A DNA stretch of 64,000 nt from the NCBI GenBank assembly GCA_030340625.1, contig JAOPHQ010002020.1, forward strand, positions 1 through 64,000, in the 5' to 3' direction. This document shows positions 42,716-53,440 of this stretch, piece by piece (the first letter of the stretch is position 1; every line of letters starts with the position of its first letter). The position numbers and the translations under genes are program-made. The DNA is from Merluccius polli. Lineage: Eukaryota > Chordata > Actinopteri > Gadiformes > Merlucciidae. The notes under the pieces were generated by a model. That model saw nothing but the letters and a program-made list of their open reading frames with translations. It was not told the origin of the DNA and made no database searches.

Positions 42716-45150
42716 TGAAGTGTTGACAGGCATATTGGGGTTTTGCAGGCAAAGTATGCATGCCTAATAAATGGCTCCAATGCTTTTCATGGGTCTACCA
42801 CCAGGAGGGAGTCCTGCCTCTATAATTACATTGGTTGGTTTTCTGTGCATGGTTTACACTCAGTGAAAGTGTTCTTGTCTGTAAAATGGACCCTTTTCAC
42901 AGGTCGTCAATAGTAAGGTAAAGTAGCTTCCTGTTCCTGTAATTTTAACATTAGGTTTTATTTATGTTTGTTGCAGCACCAGCGTGGTCAATGTATATTT
43001 ACTGGACTAGTTGTGTCTAGACTCTATACTGGTGCACTGCCATACCTAAATCAAACGGACCCATAATTAATGTTAATTAATGTTATGAGCTAGTGAGAAA
43101 TCCTTGTAGTTCCCTAAATAAAATGTGAAACAATTCAGTCAATGTATACATCATTATATTTGTTCCCAGGTATATACGCAGTGTAACTGTTCCCTGGGGC
43201 CTATGGTGCTGCAATGGGTGTCGATGTGTAGCCTCGCAAGACCATCCAGATATTCATGTTTGCATTTTGCAAATGGAATGTGAACTTGTGAGATTGGGAT
43301 GGTCTCGCGAGGCTAGGTCAACATGCCTTCTCTCTTCTAGCTGAAGATGATGACTATAAAGAAGAGTGCCCCCTACAGCTGCTGCCTCCTGAGTTAACCT
43401 TTCTCAACATTATTCTGTGTATTGTTCATTCAGAATTAAGAGAACTTGTCTAAAACAATCTGACATTTAAAAGGTCTTCATATTAATAATGGGACATTTT
43501 GAAAATTGACTTTTTGCATGTATATGGTGGGGAAGTAGATTTTAAGCCAAATATGCAAAATGGGTTAAGTATTGCTTTAAGCAATAGGCCCTATTCACTT
43601 TGGACACGTTTACATTGGAAGGCTCAAGTGAACAAAGTGGTTTTCTGAAATGTTAGAGCAGTGTTAACAACCATACACACAACGTAGTATATGATCAAAA
43701 CCACATTAGGGCCACTTCCTGTGGTCTTAAATCAGACACATATTTGATCTTTGGCAAACAATAATAATTAGGCTAAGCAATAAGACCTGTAAAAATGAAC
43801 TTGATGGGAACCGCGAGAACTGTAGAAATGTGTCTCTTCATACTTTAAACAATGATAAACCTTGATAAACAATGCGCGCACACACACAAAAAAAAATAAA
43901 TCTACTGGAATTTCTCTGCCTCCTCTGAAAGCCTTTCTTAAAGCAAAATGTGTTTTTTCTGTTGCATAGGAATCCAGGAATGCAATAGAAAAGCTATGCT
44001 TCTGTTGACAAAAATGTTTCTTTCTAAATAGTTTGATGCAAAATAACCTTTTAGCAATGCTAGTAAATCATCCTTCCTCATCTGAGTTAAGAGTCCTTGA
44101 CTTGGTAATGGAAGTTCACATTCAGTTGGAAAATTCTCTTCACACTAAATACTGATGTGGAACCTCAGTATTGTGTCTCATATATATAGTTAATGATAAT
44201 TTTCATGTTCTATTCTATCTTTTGACACCTGAACCATCCCTATAATGACAACCCCTTCACTCCGTTGTTCTAGTGAGCCGCTATGCTTTAACGTGTCACT
44301 ACTTCAAAGCCATGGTTTCACTGTCATTAGTCCAGTTTTTTTTCAGGACCTCTTCTGTTATAATGTAACTTTAATAAGTGGGCAAGAGCATATTCCATAG
44401 TAGTGGTTTGTTGTTTGAATCAATTGTTACATATACTTCCATCATCCATTTGTTTATTAGCCTAAATGAAAACTGTTTCAGCTTTCATAGCTTGTTAATG
44501 GTATGAGCAAAATGTGTGTTATGCAACAACAAAAAATGTGCTGTCCAGTCACTGTCATTCAAGGTTAGCATTCAGGCAAACAAAACGTTTGCCTCATCAA
44601 TTATTAGATTTGTCCCTCGATCTATTGAGCAAAATCTTCTTCACCATGATGGATGCCTTAAGAAAAATTAAATGTGTACAGCTTCACTATTTAAGACACC
44701 TACTATGTATATTCTCAATCGAAAAAATTAGCTAAAAAATGTTGCCTATACGGAATAGCAATTCAAACAAAAAGGCTTATTTAAATAAAAAGGCCTTTTT
44801 AGTGTCATCAATAAGTGAGAGATACAATGTTGAGATTCTCTGTGGCAGACTGCTTGAACAGCCCTCATTCTGCATGTTCCACAAAATGTCATTGTGACCA
44901 CTGAAAAAGTGTCTGCATGTGTGAGGATTTCTTCTAACATACACTCTAACATATCCTGCAGCTGCCCATAATGTTGACTAACTGATAGCTGATCATTATT
45001 GTGATAGCCAGTGTGTGGTGAACATTTTTTACATGTCTATCTTGTATGATTTACTTGTTCTGTTTTTAGTGCTCTACAATATCGTCTAAGCAGTTTCCAC
45101 ATTCTACAAATCCTTTCTACTATGTAATACAAACAACAAATACAATACAA
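42716..45150. other. intergenic, no gene
   Basis: AT-rich sequence downstream of mical2. Apart from the small MITE at 43229 I see nothing with defined ends and no coding sequence. Confidence 0.5.
43229..43315. mobile_element. 87-bp hairpin MITE
   Basis: Ends TAGCCTCGCAAGACCATCC and GGATGGTCTCGCGAGGCTA are inverted repeats with one mismatch. The right arm contains TCTCGCGAGG. No obvious TSD. Confidence 0.7.
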
Positions 45151-45810
45151 ATTTAAAGCTGCAAGCAGCAATGAACGGGCACTCGCCCCTTGCGCCTCGT
45201 CCCTTGTGCATGTTGTGGGGAGCAGGAGTCGCAATGTTGTTACTTGAAAATAGGAAAATAATATTTCCTGTGTGGAGTATGGCGATGGGGATGACACATT
45301 GGACATTCTGCACACATTCGATGAACTATGTGGCATTTAGGCTTCTCTTCCTGTTGCAAGTAGGTGGTGCTACATAAGCAATTTATAAATGCATCAATAC
45401 ATTTACTGGAAGTTGCCTGATATGGCTATAAATTGTCGTGTTAGAGTTATATATCACTCACTGTGTCCACTATGCGGTGCTAGAGAACATGTACTAATTA
45501 TACATTATGTTGCTGTGTATATCAAGTGAAGACTACACCATGTAAATTTGATGTATATATCGAATGATGTTTGTCACAAGGCTTTCTTCCTGTTGCTAGT
45601 AGATGGCGCTATGACTATGACTCAATATTGGTATGTAGATGTCTTCATCTTCAGGCCTGCACTATTATCAAACACGTCAAGTTTGGGGCAGATTGGACAA
45701 TGTACAGTTGAGTTATAACAAGGAAGCTGTGTCCACTATGTGGTGCTAGAGAACGCGCACTAGTAATTATACATAATATAATTAGTGCGTGTTGGTGTGT
45801 GTTCTCTAGC
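45150..45810. repeat. GCTGCAAGCAGC repeat family, copy 1
   Basis: Starts aaagctgcaagcagcaatga, followed by a unit with cttcctgttgctagtagatg, gcgctatgactatgactcaa and gcagattggacaatgtacag. The same units recur at 60281-61700. It ends at the DIRS insertion, where ctagagaacgcgcactag / attagtgcgtg...ttctctagc forms an imperfect palindrome. Unclassified. Confidence 0.7.
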
Positions 45811-45950
45811 GTTTTATTTCATTTCAGTGAACCTGTAACCATGTGACTACAACCCTCGGGTCAGGAGGCATTATACCAAATTAATCGCAGCTGTGGGTGT
45901 GCCGTCAATCACTACACCTGTGTATATATGTGAGGAGCACCCACGCACTC
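45811..45950 (+). repeat. DIRS left inverted terminal repeat (outer part)
   Basis: gttttatttcatttcagtga then acctgtaaccatgtgactac; complement of 58970-59090 on the right. Interrupted at 45950 by the palindromic-TIR element and resumed at 49391. Confidence 0.93.
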
Positions 45951-45990
45951 CAATAGTATCCGTCTGCAGGCTGCAAGACAGGGGCGTGTC

Positions 45991-46042
45991 GTGTAGTGGG
46001 CGTGTCGTGTAGTGACGTCACTACACGACACGCCCACTACAC
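45991..46042. repeat. 52-bp perfect palindrome in left TIR
   Basis: gtgtagtgggcgtgtcgtgt then agtgac, followed by its exact complement, centred on TGACGTCA (46013-46020), a consensus CRE/ATF site. It can form a long hairpin or cruciform. Confidence 0.95.
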
Positions 46043-46169
46043 GTCACTACACGACACGCCCACCACACGCACTTCTTAAAGGGATATGAGCCCAAAGTAG
46101 ATACTAAACCGTTTTGAGCACTGTATTTGAATGTATTCAAAAGCGTACAAATATTATATTAAATCTAAA

Positions 46170-46622
46170 ATAAATACAACGCATTTCATATTTTATATTC
46201 ATTTTCAGATATATTAAATAAACCTGTATGTATGCATGACAGTTATAGCGTAAGGCTAATACATCAACTGGCTGATATGTGCTCAGTTAAGTGAATATGG
46301 CTCAGATATGGTTCTATGCATTTGTATCAGGGCATTCTGCACAGAAACTTGTTTGAGTTTATACAACACATTTCATATTTAATATTCATTTTCATATATT
46401 ATATTAAATAAGGCCTCTATAAGTGGTCATAGACAACCATGTGCATGTACTGCACACTGCTTACAGCATATATACACCCTGTATGTATGCATGAGAGAGT
46501 CATAGTGTAAGGCTAATACATCAACTGACTGATATGTGCTCAGTTAAGTGGATAATATGGCTCAGATATGGTTCTATGCATTTGTATCAGGGCATTCTGC
46601 ACAGAAACTTGCTTGAGTTTAC
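46170..46622. repeat. 250-bp tandem duplication inside the element
   Basis: 46170-46360 and 46362-46622 share tcagatatggttctatgcat, cagggcattctgcacagaaa and neighbouring text with small differences. They lie just 3' of the minus-strand gene. Confidence 0.85.
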
Positions 46623-46658
46623 AAAAAAACAGACATGTGATGAACTTTGAACTTGTTT

Positions 46659-46664
46659 TTTATT
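46659..46664 (-). terminator. polyadenylation signal of the unrecognised gene
   Basis: AATAAA on the minus strand, 7 bases after the TAG of the terminal exon, which supports a real transcript end. Confidence 0.55.
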
Positions 46665-46671
46665 TGTTATG

Positions 46672-48515
46672 CTACAGTCGCCTGATAAATGCTTCAGAGG
46701 AGAGAGCTCTCTTCATGCTCCGAGCGAATTTGTGAAGGTTCACTGTTGCCTCCTCTGATAAGTGCCCCACCAATTTGTCTTCTATCGCTTTCAGTTCACT
46801 GTCAAAACATTAAAGGTTTTCAATTAGATGTTGCAATATACTTCATTCATTACACATTGAAATATGCTTATCATCAATTCTTTACATATTGATCTTACCA
46901 TGGTTCATACTGCGGCCCCCTCTTGAATATCGCTACAGCCTCTGGCACTGTCAGGCTTTGTTTGTCAGCCAAGGTGCTGACCGTCACCTAGACAGGATGA
47001 TTGACATTTGTCAAATAAAAAAAAGAAAGTCACAACTGAATGTAGCCTTTAATTGTGTTGTGTGGAGTTTGATTTCACACCCTTATGACAGTCTTAGAGT
47101 GTAAGAGGCTCTGTAAGATCTGATATATATACACACACACACATACAACGAACGTGGTCTGAATTCTCTAAAAATTGTAATACACATCTGCATTGTTCCA
47201 TTTCAAGGTTCTTTCATTTAGAAGTGTGAGATGTGAAAAGAAACCAGTATGTACAATATTAAACGCAGTGTAAATATTAATAATATTATGTAAATAAAAC
47301 AATCATGTCATACTTCGGGCAAAAGCACATCAAAGATGAAGGCAACCCAATCTGTCAGCTGTCTTGCTCTTGGCGTTTCCCTGATGACCAAGAACAAGAA
47401 TGAGACAACTTGGTCAAGCTGGTCATCCTCGAAATAAAGGCTTCAGGGTGGCGGCAGAGGCAGAGGAGGCTGCTGTGGCTTCAGGGGCTCGGGCGGCAGC
47501 AGAGGCAGAGGAGGCTGCTGTGGCTTCAGGGGCTCGGGCGGCAGCAGAGGCAGAGGAGGTCGCTGTGGCTACAGGGGCTCGGGTGGCAGCAGAGGAGGTC
47601 GCTGTGGCTAAAGGGGCTCGGGCAGCAGCAGAGGCAGAGGAGGTCGCTGTGGCTAAAGGGGCTCGGGTGGCGGCAGAGGCCACTGAGGCTTCAGGGGCAG
47701 AGGCAGAGGAGGATGGAGACCCACTGGAAGCTGCAGAAGGAGGGGAGACTGCAGAGACAGAGGAGGCTGCAGTATTGATGGAGGACAAAAAAACATTTCA
47801 ACTGAAAACTGAGAAATAGTTACATGTAAATGTTAATATGAAAAATATCTAAACAAGAATACCTAAAGTACTGCAGGTTTGAACATGGGCCAAGAAAAGA
47901 CTCTTCCTTGTGACCGTGCGGCCACAATAGCAGCAGTGGTGATGTGCCGTTTTAGCACAGCCTTGCAGGCACTTGTACATTTTATAACCTGCAAACAAAC
48001 AGAAATTACATCAATTTGTGCTTAAATGAAATTCTTTTATGACGTTCACCAATACAGTTTGTCAACTCCGGTCCTCGGGGACCACTGCCCTGCATGTTTT
48101 ACACCTTTCCTGCTCCAACTCACCTGGTTCAAATAAGTGGCTCATTATCAGGCTACTGCAGAGCTTGATGACAAGCTAATCATCTGAATCAGGTGTGGTG
48201 GAAGAGGGAAACATCTAACATGGGGCAGTGGTCCCCGAGGAGTTGAAAAACACTGCACCAGCACATAATTCATGCACACATTGGTATAAACTCCTCGCCT
48301 TAAACAAATAACAAATTGACATTTCACAACACCTGCATGGCCTTCTCTAGATTTCAAAATTAAAACATACCTCCATGTCGAACAGCTGCCCTTTCATGGG
48401 TGTGCATGTGCATAAACATTTTTGCATACTCTCCTGGAGACAAATAACACATGTGTTTTTGTTCTCTGTGAACCGGAAGCAGCTTATTGCCATCCGCAAG
48501 GATGGCTGGATGGAG
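46672..48515 (-). CDS. Unrecognised multi-exon gene inside the palindromic-TIR element
   Basis: On the minus strand I see exons with good splice sites. Exon 48515-48371 (acceptor tgctttcag, donor gtatgt) reads HPAILADGNKLLPVHREQKH then MHMHTHERAAVRHG. Exon 47988-47863 (acceptor gtttgcag, donor gtattc) reads CCYCGRTVTRKSLFLAHVQTC-like, a possible C-x2-C-x12-H-x4-C finger. An exon ending at 47314 reads YFEDDQLDQVVSFLFLVIRE then LTDWVAFIFDVLLPE. Exon 46987-46899 reads VTVSTLADKQSLTVPEAVAI. Terminal exon 46798-46672 reads KAIEDKLVGHLSEEATVNLH and ends SSEAFIRRL with TAG. The last three exons join in phase. I do not know the family. The link from the finger exon to the DDQLDQ exon, through the minisatellite, is unresolved. 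The first two exons also have a second open frame. Confidence 0.55.
47443..47700. repeat. GC-rich 54-bp minisatellite
   Basis: About five units of ggcagcagaggcagaggagg / ctgctgtggcttcaggggct, with 54-bp and shorter variants. It is open in several frames on both strands (Ala/Glu-rich on +, Ala/Ser-rich on -). It lies between exons of the minus-strand gene. Confidence 0.9.
48055..48255. mobile_element. 201-bp hAT-type MITE
   Basis: Ends CAGTTTGTCAACTCCGG and GGAGTTGAAAAACACTG, with long inverted ggtcctcggggaccactgcc blocks. The flanks caccaata and caccagca are a degenerate 8-bp TSD. A common fish MITE type, nested in the palindromic-TIR element. Confidence 0.8.
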
Positions 48516-49290
48516 CTGAAAGCAAACATAAGTTGTTGTTTTAAAAAAAAAATGTGTGCACAGAACTCAGTTTCATCAAAAACATAAGGGTCATGTGACC
48601 CCCTGGTCCAGTATATGGCAAAATAATTTCTGTTACTGACAAGAAACCTGTTGTTGATGGCACATGAGTAGACCATCAGTAGAAACCCATACACATGGCT
48701 TCCATTGCACTGCATTAGTTAATTTCTTTATACATCATATTTAGTATGCTGGTAGAGTGACTTTTTATGGCCTGTTAATCTGTTCAGGGTGATGTCCATT
48801 CATTAAGAAACTTTGACCTTTGTGATTGTAGGTAGGCTACGTGTTTGACTGCAAATTTGAAGAACAACTTCAACCAAACAAATGGTACAACACAAAAGCT
48901 TGTGGACAAGCTCTCCATTATACTGACATGGCGTGTTCATGTCAGCGTCGAGCTAGTAATAATAATCAAAATTACCGGTATGATGCCATCATCATCATCA
49001 TGCTGGCTAACGTTACGTTACGTTACAACAGCCATAATTCCTAGCTTAGATTTATCTACTTGGCTCAACCTTTTAGGATCGTTTAGAATAGAAACGTATA
49101 TATGTACACTACATGTCACTTATCAAACAGGAAAATAATATAATAATACAACTATATGCGGCAAATGTATAAGTGTTTTACATTTATTAAATACAATATA
49201 TTGACACTTACTGTCTGGGTAATGTTGAGAGGCACCGGCGGGTCTCATACATTTAACATCTCGCGTGGTTCAACGTGATTTCCCTTTCAC

Positions 49291-49360
49291 GGGCGTGTCG
49301 TGTAGTAGGCGTGTCGTGTAGTGACATCACTACACGACACGCCTACTACACGACACGCCC
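49291..49360. repeat. 70-bp palindrome in right TIR
   Basis: gggcgtgtcgtgtagtaggc then gtgtcgtgtagtgac, followed by its complement with only the central pair mismatched (gac/atc). It is the partner of the left palindrome; the CRE core is changed to tgacatca here. Confidence 0.95.
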
Positions 49361-49982
49361 CTCTCTTGCAGGCCGCAGACAGACCCGTCTCACGCACTCT
49401 CCCTCTTTCTATCCTCCTGGTGGTCGGTAACGGCTGTGTGTGAGTATTCATTCACTGATTCCTCACGGCGTTCGTGCCTGTTGTTGGGCTGCCTTGCATT
49501 TGGCACCCCTTTGGCGTGCCGTGGATTTTGTCTGTTTATTGCAGAAAAAAGAGAAGAGCTTGTCACAGAACGCTGCAGTACTGTGGGTTTGGCGTCTAGT
49601 AGTGATGGCTCGTTCGCGAACGAATCAGTTCGAACGAACGACTCTTTAAAGTGAACGAACTGACCTCGTTCGCCGCTATCGTTCGACTCGTTCGTCGTCG
49701 TTCGTCTCCTTCGCTGAGTCTCTGACGCGCACCGTGGTAAAGTTGGTTTTATATTGGACGTTGGATATTCGACACATTCCAAAAATCTATTTAGCACTGG
49801 CTACGAGGGACGAATTTGTGTCAAACCAACGTTGATATGTTCATACAAGGCCTGCCTACATGATACAAAGCTTCTTTTGTCAATTTTTTTTTAAATGTTG
49901 ATGAATGTTTTAAATCTATTATGCGGCTTCAGTTTTTGAATTACCCATGTAAAATCACATAGGGTGAACCAGGCTACCTGTC

Positions 49983-52250
49983 CTACACATGATACAAAGC
50001 TTCTTTTCTCCAAAAAACACGCTTTGATTTTATACCATTTTTTTAATGTTAAATGCTATAAATCTATTATACGGCCTGACCTTTTGACCTACCCATGTCA
50101 AAACACATGTGTTGAACTCAGCTAACTGTCCTACACATGATACAAAGCTTATTTTCTCAAAAAACCCACCCTTTGATTTCATAAATATTTTTAATGTAAA
50201 AAAGGCTATAAATCTATTATGCGACTTGACCTTTTGACCTACCCATGTCAAAACACATCTGGTGAACCCAACTAACTGTCCTACACATGATTCAAAGCTT
50301 ATTTTCGCAAAAAACCCACCCTTTGATTTTATAAATATTTTTAATGTAAAAAAGGCTATAAATCTATTATGCGACTTGACCTTTTGACCTACCCATGTCA
50401 AAACACATCTGGTGAACCCAACTAACTGTCCTACACATGATACAAAGCTTATTTTCTCAAAAAACCCACCCTTTGATTTTATAAATATTTTTTACTCTAA
50501 AAAAAGGCTATAAATGTATTATGCGACTTGACCTTTTGACCTACCCATGTCAAAACACATCTGGTGAACCCAGCTAACTGTCCTACACATGATACAAAGC
50601 TTATTTTCTCAAAAAACCCACCCTTTTATTTTATAAATATTTTTTACTCTAAAAAAAGGCTATGAATCTATTATGCGACTTGACCTTTTGACCTACCCAT
50701 GTCAAAATACATCTGGTGAACCCAGCTAACTGTCCTACACATGATACAAAGCTTATTTTCTCAAAAAACCCACCCTTTGATTTTATAAATATTTTTTACT
50801 CTAAAAAAAGGCTATAAATCTATTATGCGACTTGACCTTTTGACCTACCCATGTCAAAATACATCTGGTGAACCCAGCTAACTGTCCTACACATGATACA
50901 AAGCTTATTTTCTCAAAAAACCCACCCTTTGATTTTATAAATATTTTTTACTCTAAAAAAAGGCTATAAATGTATTATGCGACTTGACCTTTTGACCTAC
51001 CCATGTCAAAACACATCTGGTGAACCCAGCTAACTGTCCTACACATGATACAAAGCTTATTTTCTCAAAAAACCCACCCTTTGATTTTATAAATATTTTT
51101 AATGTAAAAAAGGCTATAAATCTATTATGCGACTTGACCTTTTGACCTACCCATGTCAAAACACATCTGGTGAACCCAACTAACTGTCCTACACATGATA
51201 CAAAGCTTATTTTCTCAAAAAACCCACCCTTTGATTTTATAAATATTTTTTACTCTAAAAAAAGGCTATAAATGTATTATGCGACTTGACCTTTTGACCT
51301 ACCCATGTCAAAACACATCTGGTGAACCCAGCTAACTGTCCTACACATGATACAAAGCTTATTTTCTCAAAAAACCCACGCTTTTATTTTATAAATATTT
51401 TTTACTCTAAAAAAAGGCTATGAATCTATTATGCGACTTGACCTTTTGACCTACCCATGTCAAAATACATCTGGTGAACCCAGCTAACTGTCCTACACAT
51501 GATACAAAGCTTATTTTCTCAAAAAACCCACCCTTTGATTTTATAAATATTTTTTACTCTAAAAAAAGGCTATAAATCTATTATGCGACTTGACCTTTTG
51601 ACCTACCCATGTCAAAATACATCTGGTGAACCCAGCTAACTGTCCTACACATGATACAAAGCTTATTTTCTCAAAAAACCCACCCTTTGATTTTATAAAT
51701 ATTTTTTACTCTAAAAAAAGGCTATAAATGTATTATGCGACTTGACCTTTTGACCTACCCATGTCAAAACACATCTGGTGAACCCAGCTAACTGTCCTAC
51801 ACATGATACAAAGCTTATTTTCTCAAAAAACCCACCCTTTGATTTTATAAATATTTTTAACTCTAAAAAAAGGCTATAAATGTATTATGCGACTTGACCT
51901 TTTGACCTACCCATGTCAAAACACACCTGGTGAACCCAACTAACTGTCCTACACATGATACAAAGCTTATTTTCGCAAAAAACCCACCCTTTGATTTTAT
52001 AAATATTTTTTACTCTAAAAAAAGGCTATAAATCTATTATGCGACTTGACCTTTTGACCTACCCATGTCAAAACACATCTGGTGAACCCAGCTAACTGTC
52101 CTACACATGATACAAAGCTTATTTTCTCAAAAAACCCACTGATCGATTTTACGTATTTTTTTAATGTAAAAAGAAATGATCAAAATGATTTAAATCTATT
52201 ATGCGGCTTGACCTTTTGACCTACCCATGTCAAAACACATCTGGTGAACT
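49983..52250. repeat. 151-bp satellite array (left arm)
   Basis: About 15 units start at ctacacatgatacaaagctt, at 49983, 50131, 50281, 50432, 50583, 50735, 50887, 51039, 51189, 51341, 51493, 51645, 51797, 51949 and 52101 (148-152 bp apart). Each has gcgacttgaccttttgacct and ccatgtcaaaacacatctgg. Alternating variants (tgatttt/ttatttt, aatcta/aatgta) suggest higher-order copying of blocks. Confidence 0.96.
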
Positions 52251-52375
52251 CAGCTAACTGTTGCACACGTAACACAAAGCTTCTCTGCGTGAGAAAATGC
52301 AAATACTCTGATTTTTAAAATGTTCCTCATCATCGGTAACCTACGGAAGGTCATTGCATTCACAATGAAAAAAAA

Positions 52376-52616
52376 TAAATCATGTTATCTCATAATTATG
52401 AGATAATTATTGATAGTATCTCATAATTATGACATACTATTTCATAATTACGAGATAGTATCTCATAATTATGAGATAGTATCTCATAATTACAAGATAG
52501 TATCTCATAATTATGACATATTATCTCGTAATTATGAGATAATTATCTCATAATTACGAGATAGTATCTCATAATTATGAGATAATTATCTCATAATTAT
52601 GAGATAACATGATTTT
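52376..52616. repeat. AT-rich palindromic centre of the fold-back
   Basis: About 12 copies of the palindrome TCTCATAATTATGAGA and close variants (cataattacgagatagta). It lies exactly between arms that are almost identical for the nearest 100 bp (ggtaacctacggaaggtcat on the left, its complement on the right). Confidence 0.95.
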
Positions 52617-53440
52617 TTTTTTTTTCATTGTGAATGCAATGACCTTCCGTAGGTTACCGATGATGAGGAACATTTTAAAAATCAGAGTATTTGCATTTTC
52701 TCACGCAGAGAAGCTTTGTGTTACGTGTGCAACAGTTAGCTGAGTTCACCAGATGTGTTTTGACATGGGTAGGTCAAAAGGTCAAGTCGCATAATAGATT
52801 TATAGCCTTTTTTTACATTAAAAATATTTATAAAATCAAAGGGTGGGTTTTTTGCGAAAATAAGCTTTGTATCATGTGTAGGACAGTTAGTTGGGTTCAC
52901 CAGATGTGTTTTGACATGGGTAGGTCAAAAGGTCAAGCCGCATAATGGATTTAAAGCATTTCGAGCAATTCTTTTTACATTAAAAATATTTAGAAAATCA
53001 AAGGGTGGGTTTTTTGAGAAAAGAAGCTTTGTATCATGTGTAGGACAGTTAGCTGAGTTCAACACATGTGTTTTGACATGGGTAGGTCAAAAGGTCAGGC
53101 CGTATAATAGATTTATAGCATTTAACATTAAAAAAAATGGTATAAAATCAAAGCGTGTTTTTTTGAGAACAGAAGCTTTGTATCATGTGTGGGACAGGTA
53201 GCCTGGTTCACCCTATGTGATTTTACATGGGTAATTCAAAAACTGAAGCCGCATAATAGATTTAAAACATTCATCAACATTTAAAAAAAAATTGACAAAA
53301 GAAGCTTTGTATCATGTAGGCAGGCCTTGTATGAACATATCAACGTTGGTTTGACACAAATTCGTCCCTCGTAGCCAGTGCTAAATAGATTTTTCGAATG
53401 TGTCGAATATCCAACGTCCAATATAAAACCAACTTTACCA
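52617..53440. repeat. Right arm of fold-back, about three inverted 151-bp units
   Basis: Complement of the left arm. Unit marks gtatcatgtgtaggacagtt lie near 52868, 53031 and 53181. The outer edge (caacgttggtttgacacaaa) is the complement of 49812-49837. Confidence 0.93.

Larger units (their letters stand above)
45951..49390 (-). mobile_element. Unclassified DNA element with palindromic TIRs and a spliced minus-strand gene
   Basis: Inserted in the DIRS left terminal repeat with a 9-bp TSD cacgcactc (45942-45950, 49391-49399). About 90-100 bp of each end is inverted: GTCTGCAGGCTGCAAGACAG... on the left, and complement GTCTGCGGCCTGCAAGAGAG on the right, then repeated GGGCGTGTCGTGTAGT blocks. 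A 9-bp TSD fits Mutator-like elements, but no MULE transposase is recognised. It carries a multi-exon gene (46672-48515), a GC-rich minisatellite and a small nested MITE. Confidence 0.85.

Noticed and set aside
47400..47819. Ala/Glu-rich + strand frame (139 codons)
   Set aside because: It is a GC-rich minisatellite read through. The opposite strand is equally open and better fits the surrounding minus-strand exons.
50030..51159. Minus-strand open frames with repeated TWVGQKVKSHNRFIAFF blocks across the 151-bp array
   Set aside because: They arise because some units are 150 bp, so the frame persists by chance. No start context or splice signals are present, and the frame breaks at 151-152 bp units.
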